This document shows positions 1 to 6,124 of a stretch of 6,226 nucleotides of DNA, piece after piece. The notes under the pieces were generated by a model. The model saw only the letters and a list, made by a program, of their open reading frames with translations. It was not told the DNA's origin and made no database searches. The translations under genes were made by a program, and so were the position numbers. The DNA is taken from NCBI GenBank assembly GCA_030019485.1, contig JASEEW010000110.1, positions 1 to 6,226 on the forward strand. Direction: 5' to 3'. This stretch comes from Thermoplasmatales archaeon. GTDB taxonomy: Archaea > Thermoplasmatota > JASEFT01 > JAUWIS01. Numbering within the stretch: position 1 is the stretch's first letter; each line of letters starts with the position of its first letter.

Positions 1-2676
1 GGGGAAATGTACATACTCAACAGCTCAAACATCACATCTGTGAATCCAAATGCGCATTATCTTTTCTGGGTCAGAAATGATTCAAAGTTTGAGATGAGGG
101 ATAGTGAGCTGAGTGAGTGCGGGTGGAATGTGGATAATAAAGGATTGGAAATAGAGACTGATAGCGTGCTAATAGAGAATTGTATGTTTTCAGATAATTA
201 TATTGGCCTTTATCTCTCATATTCATCAAACAACACCATAATAAATTGTACTATATATGATAATTCTCGTGACGGGATCTACCTTTATTCTTCCTCAAAT
301 AACATTATCACAAACTGCCTTATCCACAACAATTCTTGGTATGGAATTTACCTATTAGACTCTTCGGACAATCAGATAAGTGCTTGCTGGATTTACAACA
401 ATTCTTATAGCGGCCTCTGGCACTATGGCTCCTCGAATAACAGTATTAGTGCGTGTCATATTTACAACAACTCAGATTACGGTGTTTGCCTCTCCTCTTC
501 TTCGAATAGTGCCGTAAGCGAATGCAGGATTTACAATAATTCTTATGGCATCAGGCTGTGGTCTTCATCAAACAACAACCAAATAACAAACTGCACTATT
601 TATAACAATTCTGATGGCATCAAGCTACTTTATTCCTCAAACAACACCATCTCCAACTGCACAATCTCCTCAAACAACGAAACCGGGATTTATTTAGAAG
701 ATTCCTCAAACAATGAGATCACAGACTGCAACATTTCAGATAACAATGTGGGCATTTATCTATTAGATTCAGTTAATACAAGTGTTAAAGATTGCAATTT
801 TTCAAATAACACTTATGGGACGGTTGTTGATTCCTCTTCAGAGACTACACTAGCAGGATGTGATTATATATTCAACGGTGATATCATCCCACCGGGAAAG
901 AAGAAGGGGCTAACTGCTCATGTCACAGCGCTTTATCCATCAGCAATTAACTGCTATAATTCCTCGGACACTGAGATATCTGATTGTGCCATATCTGAAA
1001 ACAAAAAGGGCGTTTGTCTTCAAAATTCATCAAATATCAATATCTCTAACTGCACAATTTCCTCAAATAATGAAACAGGTGTTTACCTTGTTTCCTCATC
1101 AGATACCTTAATTGCAAACTCAACAATATCAGGAAACTACAGCAACCCTGACTATCATGACCTCTTTCTCTCATCTGATTCTCATTTAAATCTTCTCAAC
1201 ACAAAATTCACAAACGTTTCATTCGCAGACACCAACTCTACCTTAAACGTCTCCTGGTATCTGGATGTCAATGTTCTCTGGAACAACAGCATTCCTGCAG
1301 AGTATGCAGACGTAACAATCTTTGATAATCTAACAAATGAGGTTTTTAACGGCTCAACAGATAAAAATGGATGGATAAAAAATATTGTGGTTCAAGAATA
1401 TACCCAGAATCAGACAAATACAACATCTTTCACTCCTCACAACGTTACAGCATCACAGGGATATATCAGTGTCTGGGATGATAATGTTACAGTAGATGAA
1501 ACAAAAACTGTTTGGCTCATACTTGATCATAATGCACCCGAGATAAACTACACAACTGTTTCGCCTGAGCAGGAATATTCAACTGATGAGAACACAACCT
1601 TAGACTTTTCTTTTAATGTTTCACATCCTGATAATCTGACATTGATATATTACTGGTATCTGTATCTGAATGAGACTGAGGTTGAAAATGCTACAGGTGC
1701 ATTGGAAAATACGACGGTTATCCAGAAAATAAACTGGACATATTATTTCAACTTCACATCACACGGGAACTACACGGTAAAGGTTACGGTGTCTGATGGT
1801 AATGCAACCGTTTCATGCGAATGGGTTTTAACAGTGAATGATGTGAATGGAAGACCAGAGATAACCTGCTTCTATCCGCCTAAGGACATCGTTCTTGGCA
1901 ATCTTTCCTGCATAATCTTCAGTATTACTGCATCTGACCCTGACAACGATGCTATAAGTTATCAATGGGAAGTGAATGGCAGAGAAGTTAATGAAACATC
2001 AGAATACATTTTCTATGCCGAGTACAACGCGTCTGAGAATGCAACAAACGTTTATTATGTAGAGGTAACTGTCACAGATGGAAAACTGCCTGACAATCAC
2101 ACATGGACAGTTACTGTTGTGGATTTAAACGCAACCTATGATTATCTGCTTCAGCAGATAGAGATTCTTAAAGCTGCTGTTGAAAACATAACTAAACTAA
2201 TAGGAAACATAACAGAGACCCTGCTTAATCGGACAGAGCTCCTTGAAAACATCACCTGGCTTGTGGAAAACATAACTGCTTTAAACATGACAGTTCTAAA
2301 GGATAAACTTGATCAACTATTCATTGAGTTAGAAAACATGAATGTAACACTTGCGCAGCTGAATGAAAATCTAACAAGAATCCAGGAGGAGCTTAATAAC
2401 GCAACGGATAAGATAGGAAATCTTACAGTCATGCTTGAGAGTGCAAATGCATCAAGGGATCAGGCAATAGATAATGAAATCATGGCTCAGAATGCGAAAG
2501 AAATTGCGGAAAACGCTGCAGCAGCTGCTTTAAAGGAAAAGGATGAGGCAATAAAGGCAAAAAACAAGGCTGAGTACAAACTGGCTGGGAGTGTTGTCCT
2601 AGGGGTCATAGGCGGCGTAATAGCAGGCTTCCTTATCTCCTTTTTGCTCAGAAGAAAACTCCCGAAGAAAGGTTAA
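1..2676 (+). CDS. Cell-surface beta-helix (NosD-type) / PKD-like protein with C-terminal membrane anchor, 5'-partial
   Basis: This is probably a large exported surface or S-layer-associated protein; its ligand is unknown. The frame is open to the left edge (two codons precede the first ATG at 7). There is no signal peptide after that ATG and no usable ribosome binding site, so the true N-terminus probably lies outside the window. Numbering from that ATG, residues about 38-375 are parallel beta-helix repeats of 21-23 residues with recurring SSNN, IxNC and IYNNS motifs. Residues about 290-316 interrupt the repeats with a PPGKKKG-containing segment. Residues about 410-500 look like a beta-sandwich domain. 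Two PKD-like domains follow at about 509-612 and 616-708. Residues about 710-857 form a heptad-like, N-glycosylation-sequon-rich coiled coil. A hydrophobic segment at 859-881 followed by RRK fits a membrane anchor with a short cytoplasmic tail. N-x-S/T sequons are very frequent throughout. Family assignment is by architecture; the substrate cannot be read from the sequence. [confidence not stated in the original answer; 0 is a placeholder]. Confidence 0.
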   Translation, partial: GEMYILNSSNITSVNPNAHYLFWVRNDSKFEMRDSELSECGWNVDNKGLEIETDSVLIENCMFSDNYIGLYLSYSSNNTIINCTIYDNSRDGIYLYSSSNNIITNCLIHNNSWYGIYLLDSSDNQISACWIYNNSYSGLWHYGSSNNSISACHIYNNSDYGVCLSSSSNSAVSECRIYNNSYGIRLWSSSNNNQITNCTIYNNSDGIKLLYSSNNTISNCTISSNNETGIYLEDSSNNEITDCNISDNNVGIYLLDSVNTSVKDCNFSNNTYGTVVDSSSETTLAGCDYIFNGDIIPPGKKKGLTAHVTALYPSAINCYNSSDTEISDCAISENKKGVCLQNSSNINISNCTISSNNETGVYLVSSSDTLIANSTISGNYSNPDYHDLFLSSDSHLNLLNTKFTNVSFADTNSTLNVSWYLDVNVLWNNSIPAEYADVTIFDNLTNEVFNGSTDKNGWIKNIVVQEYTQNQTNTTSFTPHNVTASQGYISVWDDNVTVDETKTVWLILDHNAPEINYTTVSPEQEYSTDENTTLDFSFNVSHPDNLTLIYYWYLYLNETEVENATGALENTTVIQKINWTYYFNFTSHGNYTVKVTVSDGNATVSCEWVLTVNDVNGRPEITCFYPPKDIVLGNLSCIIFSITASDPDNDAISYQWEVNGREVNETSEYIFYAEYNASENATNVYYVEVTVTDGKLPDNHTWTVTVVDLNATYDYLLQQIEILKAAVENITKLIGNITETLLNRTELLENITWLVENITALNMTVLKDKLDQLFIELENMNVTLAQLNENLTRIQEELNNATDKIGNLTVMLESANASRDQAIDNEIMAQNAKEIAENAAAAALKEKDEAIKAKNKAEYKLAGSVVLGVIGGVIAGFLISFLLRRKLPKKG
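118..1137 (+). repeat. Degenerate tandem repeats encoding about 15 beta-helix turns
   Basis: The coding sequence repeats with a period of 63-69 nt, matching 21-23 residues per turn. A cysteine recurs at the same place in the turn at residues 38, 59, 81, 104, 127, 150, 173, 196, 218, 241, 263, 285, 327 and 349. The 42-residue step between 285 and 327 equals two turns, the middle one lacking the cysteine. Two turns are nearly identical at protein level (SNCTISSNNETG, around nt 655-690 and 1050-1080) but differ at synonymous sites, which indicates an older duplication. Confidence 0.85.
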
Positions 2677-2679
2677 TAC

Positions 2680-3885
2680 ATGAAAATAAAATTTCTTGGG
2701 GGTGCATCCGAGGTTGGAAGACTTGGGATGCTCATGGATGACAGATTCCTTTTTGACTATGGTTTTTCCCCATCAAAACCACCAAAATACCCGTTAATGG
2801 CATCCAACGCAGAGGTTGTTTTTCTCAGTCACTGCCATGTTGATCATTCAGGAATGATTCCACTGGTATGCAGGAAATATAACCCTAAGGTTCTGGCAAC
2901 ATCAGCAACAGCAATGCTTGCAGAATTGCTTGCAACGGATTCCCTCAAGGTTTGCAAGTATGAGGGCTATCCTGCTCCTTACAAAAAATCTGATATTAGA
3001 AGTGCAATGAAAAATTTTGAGATAATAAGATACAGCGATTCAGTGAACGTAAACGGGTTAAGGCTCAGGTTTCATTCAGCAGGGCATATCCCAGGCTCAA
3101 CAATGTTTGAGTTCAACGACTCACTTTTCACGTCTGATTTGAACACCATAGACACACAGCTTGTTTATGGTGCAAAGCCTGTGAAATGCAGAAACCTTTT
3201 CATAGAGGGAACATACTCCGGGAGGGAGCATCCCCCAAGAAAAGAGGTTGAAAATTCTTTTTTGGAAAAGATTGATGAAGTGGTTGAAAGAGGCGGGAAA
3301 GTAATCATTCCTGTTTTTGCTGTTGGCAGAACCCAGGAGGTGCTGATGCTTCTCAGAAACTCTGGTCATGAGGTATGGCTTGACGGCATGGGTAAAGCAG
3401 TGAGCAGGATATTCCTGGAAAACCCTGATTATCTGAGAAGCCCGAAGGGGCTTAGAAATGCTATGAATAAAACAAAGATTGTTCACTCTGAACTTGGCAG
3501 AAAATATGCCCTTAAAGGTGATGTTATTGTTGCAACATCAGGGATGATGGACGGGGGTCCTGTCCTCGGGTATATGAAGCATTTAAAGGATGACAAAAAC
3601 AATGCAGTGCTGCTGACAGGCTATCAGGTTGAAGGCTCAAACGGCAGGATGCTTCTGGACAGGAAAAAACTGAATTTTTCTGGTGTAACCGAACCAGTAA
3701 ACTGCGGGGTGGAATATTTTGATTTTTCCGCACACTGCGGGCATAAAGAGCTTGTGGGCTTTGTTCACGGTTGCGAGCCTGAGAATGTGATTATTTATCA
3801 TTCTGATGACAGGAAACCGCTTAAGAATTCTTTGAATGAGTATAATGTTCACACACCTGAGAATAATGAGGTCATAGAAATATAA
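2680..3885 (+). CDS. Beta-CASP metallo-beta-lactamase ribonuclease (archaeal CPSF-like, no KH domains)
   Basis: Predicted two-zinc ribonuclease acting on RNA ends or cleavage sites in the cytoplasm, of the group that includes archaeal CPSF-type nucleases (COG1236-like). All expected motifs are visible: D26 in the first strand motif, the zinc motif H51-C-H53-V-D55-H56, H136 in SAGHIPGS, D153 in TSDLNT, beta-CASP motif A at E176-G-T-Y, motif B at H352 in FSAH, and motif C at H374 in IIYHSD. The characteristic PVFAVGRTQE (211-220) and ATSGMMDGG (285-293) stretches lie between them. At 401 aa it is a bare MBL plus beta-CASP core; the N-terminal KH domains of aCPSF1 are absent, so it is closer to the short aCPSF2 type. 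The ATG lies 3 nt after the upstream stop, with a weak AAAGGT before it, which suggests co-transcription. Unusual point: the residue two after the motif B His is Gly rather than the common Asp (SAHCGH). Family assignment is firm; the in vivo RNA target is unknown. Confidence 0.95.
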   Translation: MKIKFLGGASEVGRLGMLMDDRFLFDYGFSPSKPPKYPLMASNAEVVFLSHCHVDHSGMIPLVCRKYNPKVLATSATAMLAELLATDSLKVCKYEGYPAPYKKSDIRSAMKNFEIIRYSDSVNVNGLRLRFHSAGHIPGSTMFEFNDSLFTSDLNTIDTQLVYGAKPVKCRNLFIEGTYSGREHPPRKEVENSFLEKIDEVVERGGKVIIPVFAVGRTQEVLMLLRNSGHEVWLDGMGKAVSRIFLENPDYLRSPKGLRNAMNKTKIVHSELGRKYALKGDVIVATSGMMDGGPVLGYMKHLKDDKNNAVLLTGYQVEGSNGRMLLDRKKLNFSGVTEPVNCGVEYFDFSAHCGHKELVGFVHGCEPENVIIYHSDDRKPLKNSLNEYNVHTPENNEVIEI

Positions 3886-3887
3886 CG

Positions 3888-3902
3888 TTAATATTAATAA
3901 AT
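3888..3902 (+). promoter_or_regulatory. Possible TATA-like promoter element
   Basis: An A/T-only stretch (TTAATATTAATAAAT) lies in the 48-nt gap before the next gene, centred roughly 38 nt upstream of its ATG. An archaeal TATA box at this distance would give a short leader that still contains the ribosome binding site. No strong BRE is visible, so this is a weak call; read-through from the upstream gene is equally possible. Confidence 0.35.
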
Positions 3903-3921
3903 CATAACACGATAACCATTA

Positions 3922-3928
3922 AAGGTGA
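3922..3928 (+). promoter_or_regulatory. Ribosome binding site that fixes the start at 3934
   Basis: AGGTGAT is a near-perfect archaeal Shine-Dalgarno sequence ending 5 nt before the ATG at 3934. The in-frame GTG at 3925 lies inside this motif, so it cannot be the start served by it. Confidence 0.8.
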
Positions 3929-3933
3929 TAACT

Positions 3934-4875
3934 ATGGAAGGAATAAGGAAAAGCATGGAAAAAATTGGGATACCCGGAAGGGATTTATATGATCTGCCGA
4001 CATCTGACAAAACATTTCCTGACGGGGCAAACTACAGGATGGAAATCTCAGGCGTGGAGAGGTTTTCAACCCTGGAGGCAGTCGTTGATGAAGCAGAGAA
4101 AAGAGACATACCAATACACAGATTGATAAGCGTGGTTATGGGCTCCACACTGCTTTCAACAGATGAGCTTTCTGATTTTGCAAAACTGGCATCTGAGAAA
4201 AAAATGGAGGTAATAATGACACCTGGTCCAAGAAGCTCATGGGACACCGGCAGACAGCTAATAACACCCGAGGGCGTAATTTCAGGTTTAAGGGTTAGAG
4301 GGTCAGATAACCTTTCATACCTGATAGCAGACATAAAAAGATGCATTGAGCTTGGCTTCAGAGGATTCCTTGTTACAGATGAGGGCGCTCTCTGGCTTTT
4401 GAGTGAAATGAGAAAAGCAGGTGATATTCCAAAGGATGTTGTTTTCAAGGTATCAATATATGCTGGGCATGCAAATGCTGCTGGCGGAAAGGTTCTGGAA
4501 AGCCTTGGAGCAAACACGTTTAACCCTTTAGGTGACCTGAGCCTGCCCATGTTTGCGTCAATAAGAAAAACCATTAGCATCCCAATGGATGTGCACATAA
4601 TCCTTTCTGAATCATTCGGCGGATTCAACCGCTTCTGGGAGGCGCCAGAGCTTGCAAGGATATGCTCACCGTGCTATTTCAAGATTGAGCCAGGAACTGC
4701 TCTTGCTGCTGGCGGTGGAATATACAAGCCCTGGACTGATGAAAACTTTCTTGCAAAGTTTGCCAGGGAAAAAGTGAAGTATGCTGAAATCATAAGGGAA
4801 ATCATTGAGAAAAACAACCCAAGGTTAAAACTCTCAAAACATGGAGTAAAGGATCTTGCAATACCAAAGCCATGA
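3934..4875 (+). CDS. Conserved TIM-barrel-like protein, possibly U32-peptidase-related; function unknown
   Basis: A 313-aa soluble protein without signal peptide or membrane segment. The ATG at 3934 is chosen over the in-frame GTG at 3925 because the AGGTGAT site overlaps that GTG and is correctly spaced for the ATG. Alternating hydrophobic strands and amphipathic helices suggest a (beta/alpha)8 barrel. Conserved-looking stretches are GRDLYDLPTSDKTFPDG (residues 15-31), GPRSSWDTG in the first third, LGANTFNPLGDLSLP (191-205), SFGGFNRFWE (about 227-236) and SPCYFKIEPG (245-254). From memory, bacterial proteins with the same GRDLYDLP...FPDGAxYR opening and LGANT..P.DL core exist and are often labelled peptidase U32-like; I do not see a convincing U32 catalytic signature, so peptidase activity is not claimed. 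The gene overlaps the next by 4 nt, so the two products are probably made together. Existence of the gene is firm, function is open. Confidence 0.9.
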   Translation: MEGIRKSMEKIGIPGRDLYDLPTSDKTFPDGANYRMEISGVERFSTLEAVVDEAEKRDIPIHRLISVVMGSTLLSTDELSDFAKLASEKKMEVIMTPGPRSSWDTGRQLITPEGVISGLRVRGSDNLSYLIADIKRCIELGFRGFLVTDEGALWLLSEMRKAGDIPKDVVFKVSIYAGHANAAGGKVLESLGANTFNPLGDLSLPMFASIRKTISIPMDVHIILSESFGGFNRFWEAPELARICSPCYFKIEPGTALAAGGGIYKPWTDENFLAKFAREKVKYAEIIREIIEKNNPRLKLSKHGVKDLAIPKP

Positions 4876-5243
4876 AGCTTGAATATGTTTATGTTGATGA
4901 AAGGAATGCTGTTCTTTTCAATGATGAAAATACAGAGTACATAAAGGAAAAAATTAAGGATGCAACGAAAATTCCTGGGAACAGGAAAAAAATTTATGCA
5001 GAGCTTGCAAAGCATTTTGCTGTTGACCCTGACAAGGTTAACAATGTTATTGTTCTTTATGTGAACAGAATGAAAAATGTTGAAAAGATGAAGGAGAAGC
5101 CTGATTTTGAGAAGGACATTTCAAAACTTTGCAGGAAGATAGGGCACAGGTATATCACTATTAAACTGTCAGGTCTCAGGGGATATAAAAGATGTGAAAG
5201 ATGCGGCAGGGTTGTGACAAAGTACAGGATAAGGGCAAAATAA
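4872..5243 (+). CDS. Small protein with C-terminal zinc-binding motif, unknown function
   Basis: A 123-aa basic protein whose ATG overlaps the upstream stop (ATGA), a typical sign of translational coupling. The N-terminal 75 residues are predicted to be alpha/beta and mostly helical (for example NRKKIYAELAKHF, 37-49, and a helix from about 55 to 75). The C-terminal part carries C87-x4-H92 and C108-x2-C111 in the context CRKIGH and CERCGR, which would bind one zinc ion; the surrounding Arg and Lys residues would suit nucleic-acid binding. I do not recognise the family. The overlap with the barrel protein suggests a shared role. A regulatory or RNA-binding function is only an inference from the basic zinc-ribbon tail. 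Confidence 0.88.
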   Translation: MKLEYVYVDERNAVLFNDENTEYIKEKIKDATKIPGNRKKIYAELAKHFAVDPDKVNNVIVLYVNRMKNVEKMKEKPDFEKDISKLCRKIGHRYITIKLSGLRGYKRCERCGRVVTKYRIRAK

Positions 5244-5261
5244 AACAGGTTTTATAAACCT
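5236..5261 (-). terminator. Possible terminator of the leftward operon
   Basis: Inverted repeat AGGTTT/AAACCT (5247-5252 and 5256-5261, 3-nt loop) sits at the end of the toxin remnant. It is followed on the minus strand by the T-rich GTTTTATTTTG, which runs into the 3' end of the convergent zinc-motif gene. Archaeal termination relies on oligo-T tracts, so this is plausible. The palindrome could serve both converging transcripts. The stem is short and the call is tentative. Confidence 0.35.
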
Positions 5262-5317
5262 ATCATTCTCAGAAACTTCTCCGCGTTTCTCACCCTGAAT
5301 TTTGTAGTTTTCAGGTT

Positions 5318-5386
5318 TTTTATTGTAGGGAAAGTTATACTTTCCCTACACTCGAAAACTTTTCTTTGATTTCTTTGAAAAAGTTT
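5318..5386 (-). repeat. Palindromic insert of about 69 nt inside the toxin remnant
   Basis: By comparison with the expected PIN ending (SENRHF, then about seven residues, then FxVxNAEKF), codons from 5386 down to 5318 look inserted. The stretch is multiple-of-three in length, keeps the frame open, and consists almost wholly of two inverted repeats. It encodes a basic, low-complexity segment (KLFQRNQRKVF..). Boundaries are uncertain by several nucleotides. It could be a small repeat element; divergence without insertion is less likely because of the perfect hairpin symmetry. Confidence 0.5.
5324..5350. repeat. Perfect 12-bp inverted repeat with 3-nt loop
   Basis: TGTAGGGAAAGT (5324-5335) is followed by TAT and by its exact reverse complement ACTTTCCCTACA (5339-5350). 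It can form a strong hairpin on either strand. It lies within the toxin remnant and about 80 nt beyond the stop of the convergent zinc-motif gene, so it could also shape that transcript's 3' end. Confidence 0.9.
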
Positions 5387-5388
5387 TC
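5354..5388. repeat. Second inverted repeat, 10-bp arms with 15-nt loop
   Basis: GAAAACTTTT (5354-5363) and its exact complement AAAAGTTTTC (5379-5388) flank a loop with a direct repeat of CTTTGA (5364-5369 and 5373-5378). TTTCCC (5341-5346) and GGGAAA (5391-5396) further out could extend this hairpin with an internal loop, at the expense of the neighbouring one. Confidence 0.8.
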
Positions 5389-5691
5389 TCGGGAAATGTC
5401 TGTTTTCAGAGAGCAGATAATCTGCTGACACATACTCAGTAAATGCGGCGATAGCCGCATCCGATGTTTTGAGCCCTTTCTTTTCATATTTTTTAATCAA
5501 GTTTTTTGGCACCGCGGATATATCAACAACATGTATTGATGATGAGAGAATAGTTCACCAATGTTTTTAGTCTTTCAACAACCTCATCAAGGATGAGTGA
5601 TGGTATGAAAACCTCAAATAAATCCATGTTTTCAAGGATTCTCATGCAAACAGTTTTTTTCTCTTTGAACGCAAAAATGAATATGTTGCTG

Positions 5692-5973
5692 TCAAGAACG
5701 ACTCACATATTTTCCTGCCCAGATTTTTTCTCTGACCTTTCTTAGTTCCTTGATTTCATCCTCAGGATCAAAACTCTTGCCAGTCTTTTGCACCTTTGCT
5801 CTAACCTTTTTTATCTGCTCCTGCCAGGGTCTGAAAAATCCAAGTTTCCTGAGATACCTTATTATTGCGGACCTGACAAACTCGCCTTTGCTCATGTATT
5901 TCTTTGAATACCTGTCAACTTCTTTATCAACAACATTGGGAATTTCAACAGTCACTACCACGGTTTCGCCCAT
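5692..5973 (-). CDS. Ribbon-helix-helix antitoxin-like protein (VapB-type)
   Basis: A 93-aa DNA-binding protein expected to dimerise, bind its own promoter and neutralise a PIN toxin. Residues 3-11 (ETVVVTVEI) form the DNA-contacting strand, about 13-24 helix A and about 28-44 helix B (SKGEFVRSAIIRYLRKLG), the classic RHH layout. The C-terminal half (46-93), ending EIKELRKVREKIWAGKY, is charged and helical, as in the toxin-wrapping tails of VapB-type antitoxins. The ATG at 5973-5971 has GGGAG 7 nt upstream, and only one nucleotide separates it from the stop of the preceding RHH gene. Its 3' end overlaps the expected ATG of the PIN toxin by 17 nt, the usual coupled arrangement. The gene is intact while its toxin is broken, so it is now probably an orphan regulator or an anti-addiction factor for related toxins. 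Pairing with the toxin is inferred from position and tail type. Confidence 0.88.
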   Translation of the reverse strand: MGETVVVTVEIPNVVDKEVDRYSKKYMSKGEFVRSAIIRYLRKLGFFRPWQEQIKKVRAKVQKTGKSFDPEDEIKELRKVREKIWAGKYVSRS

Positions 5974-5974
5974 A

Positions 5975-6124
5975 TTATGTCTCCCTTTTTTTCAAAGAGT
6001 TTAACTGCTCCCTGATTGCTTCCCTGATAAGTTCATTCCTGCTTACAAAGTATCCTTCCTTTGTTACTTCATCAATGCTTGCAACTATCCTTTTTGGAAG
6101 GCGCACCTTTAGTGTTTTAGTCAT
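5975..6124 (-). CDS. Small ribbon-helix-helix (CopG/MetJ-like) regulator, 49 aa
   Basis: A minimal RHH protein. Strand TKTLKVRLP (2-10), helix A IVASIDEVTKEG (13-24), and helix B SRNELIREAIREQLNSL (28-44) give a complete DNA-binding fold with almost nothing after it. The ATG at 6124-6122 is preferred over an upstream in-frame TTG at 6157, because the RHH strand begins right after the ATG and the extra residues show no relation to the fold. It has no obvious ribosome binding site and may be translated from a short leader or leaderless mRNA. It is the first gene of the leftward operon, 1 nt before the larger RHH gene. It likely represses the operon, alone or together with its neighbour. It has no toxin-binding tail, so calling it an antitoxin is not justified. 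Confidence 0.85.
   Translation of the reverse strand: MTKTLKVRLPKRIVASIDEVTKEGYFVSRNELIREAIREQLNSLKKRET
5981..5985 (-). promoter_or_regulatory. Ribosome binding site inside the end of the small RHH gene
   Basis: GGGAG on the minus strand ends 7 nt before the ATG at 5973. It lies within the last codons of the upstream RHH gene, so the two are likely translated in a coupled way. Confidence 0.65.

Larger units (their letters stand above)
5252..5708 (-). pseudogene. VapC-like PIN-domain toxin, degraded: nonsense at codon 2, frameshift, internal palindromic insert
   Basis: PIN-domain ribonuclease toxin remnant. Expected start: ATG at 5708-5706, overlapping the end of the antitoxin-like gene by 17 nt, but the next codon is TGA (5705-5703). 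After it the frame reads VVLDSNIFIFAF (first PIN strand with catalytic Asp) and ends ..PSLILDEVVERLKTL (catalytic Glu), closing at TGA 5525-5523. The homology continues in the +1 frame, HVVDISAVPKNLIKKYEKKG, KTSDAAIAAF (third acidic residue) and LSENRHF, then FRVRNAEKFLRMIGL to TAA. The other frame is closed by a TGA at 5557-5555, so the shift lies at about 5526-5554. The span is 457 nt, one more than a multiple of three. Between SENRHFPR and the final strand lie about 23 extra codons not expected in the family. Without them, and frame-corrected, the product would be about 128 aa, normal for such toxins. An open 86-codon 3' piece (GTG at 5512) survives but lacks half the active site. A sequencing error could explain one lesion, hardly all. 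Confidence 0.8.

Noticed and set aside
160..1137. Regular spacing of similar units considered as a CRISPR array.
   Set aside because: The units are degenerate, contiguous and in frame, and encode beta-helix turns; there are no identical repeats separated by unique spacers.
3121..3852. Several minus-strand open frames of 69-121 codons.
   Set aside because: All are antisense shadows of the beta-CASP gene, whose motifs are complete.
3925..3933. GTG start three codons upstream for the barrel protein.
   Set aside because: That GTG is part of the AGGTGAT ribosome binding site, which is correctly spaced for the ATG at 3934.
4032..4628. A 198-codon open frame on the minus strand.
   Set aside because: It lies fully antisense to the barrel-protein gene, has no recognisable domain or ribosome binding site, and is explained by the codon composition of the real gene.
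5306..5388. AGTTTTC occurs on both sides of the palindromic insert (5306-5312 and 5382-5388), suggesting a target-site duplication.
   Set aside because: The two copies are 76 nt apart and in different codon phases, so removing one copy plus the insert would put the conserved C-terminal block out of frame; the match is also part of the right hairpin arm.
5703..5705. UGA at codon 2 of the toxin read as selenocysteine or by recoding.
   Set aside because: No SECIS-like structure is evident, UGA ends other genes here normally, and the same gene has a frameshift, so decay is the simpler explanation.
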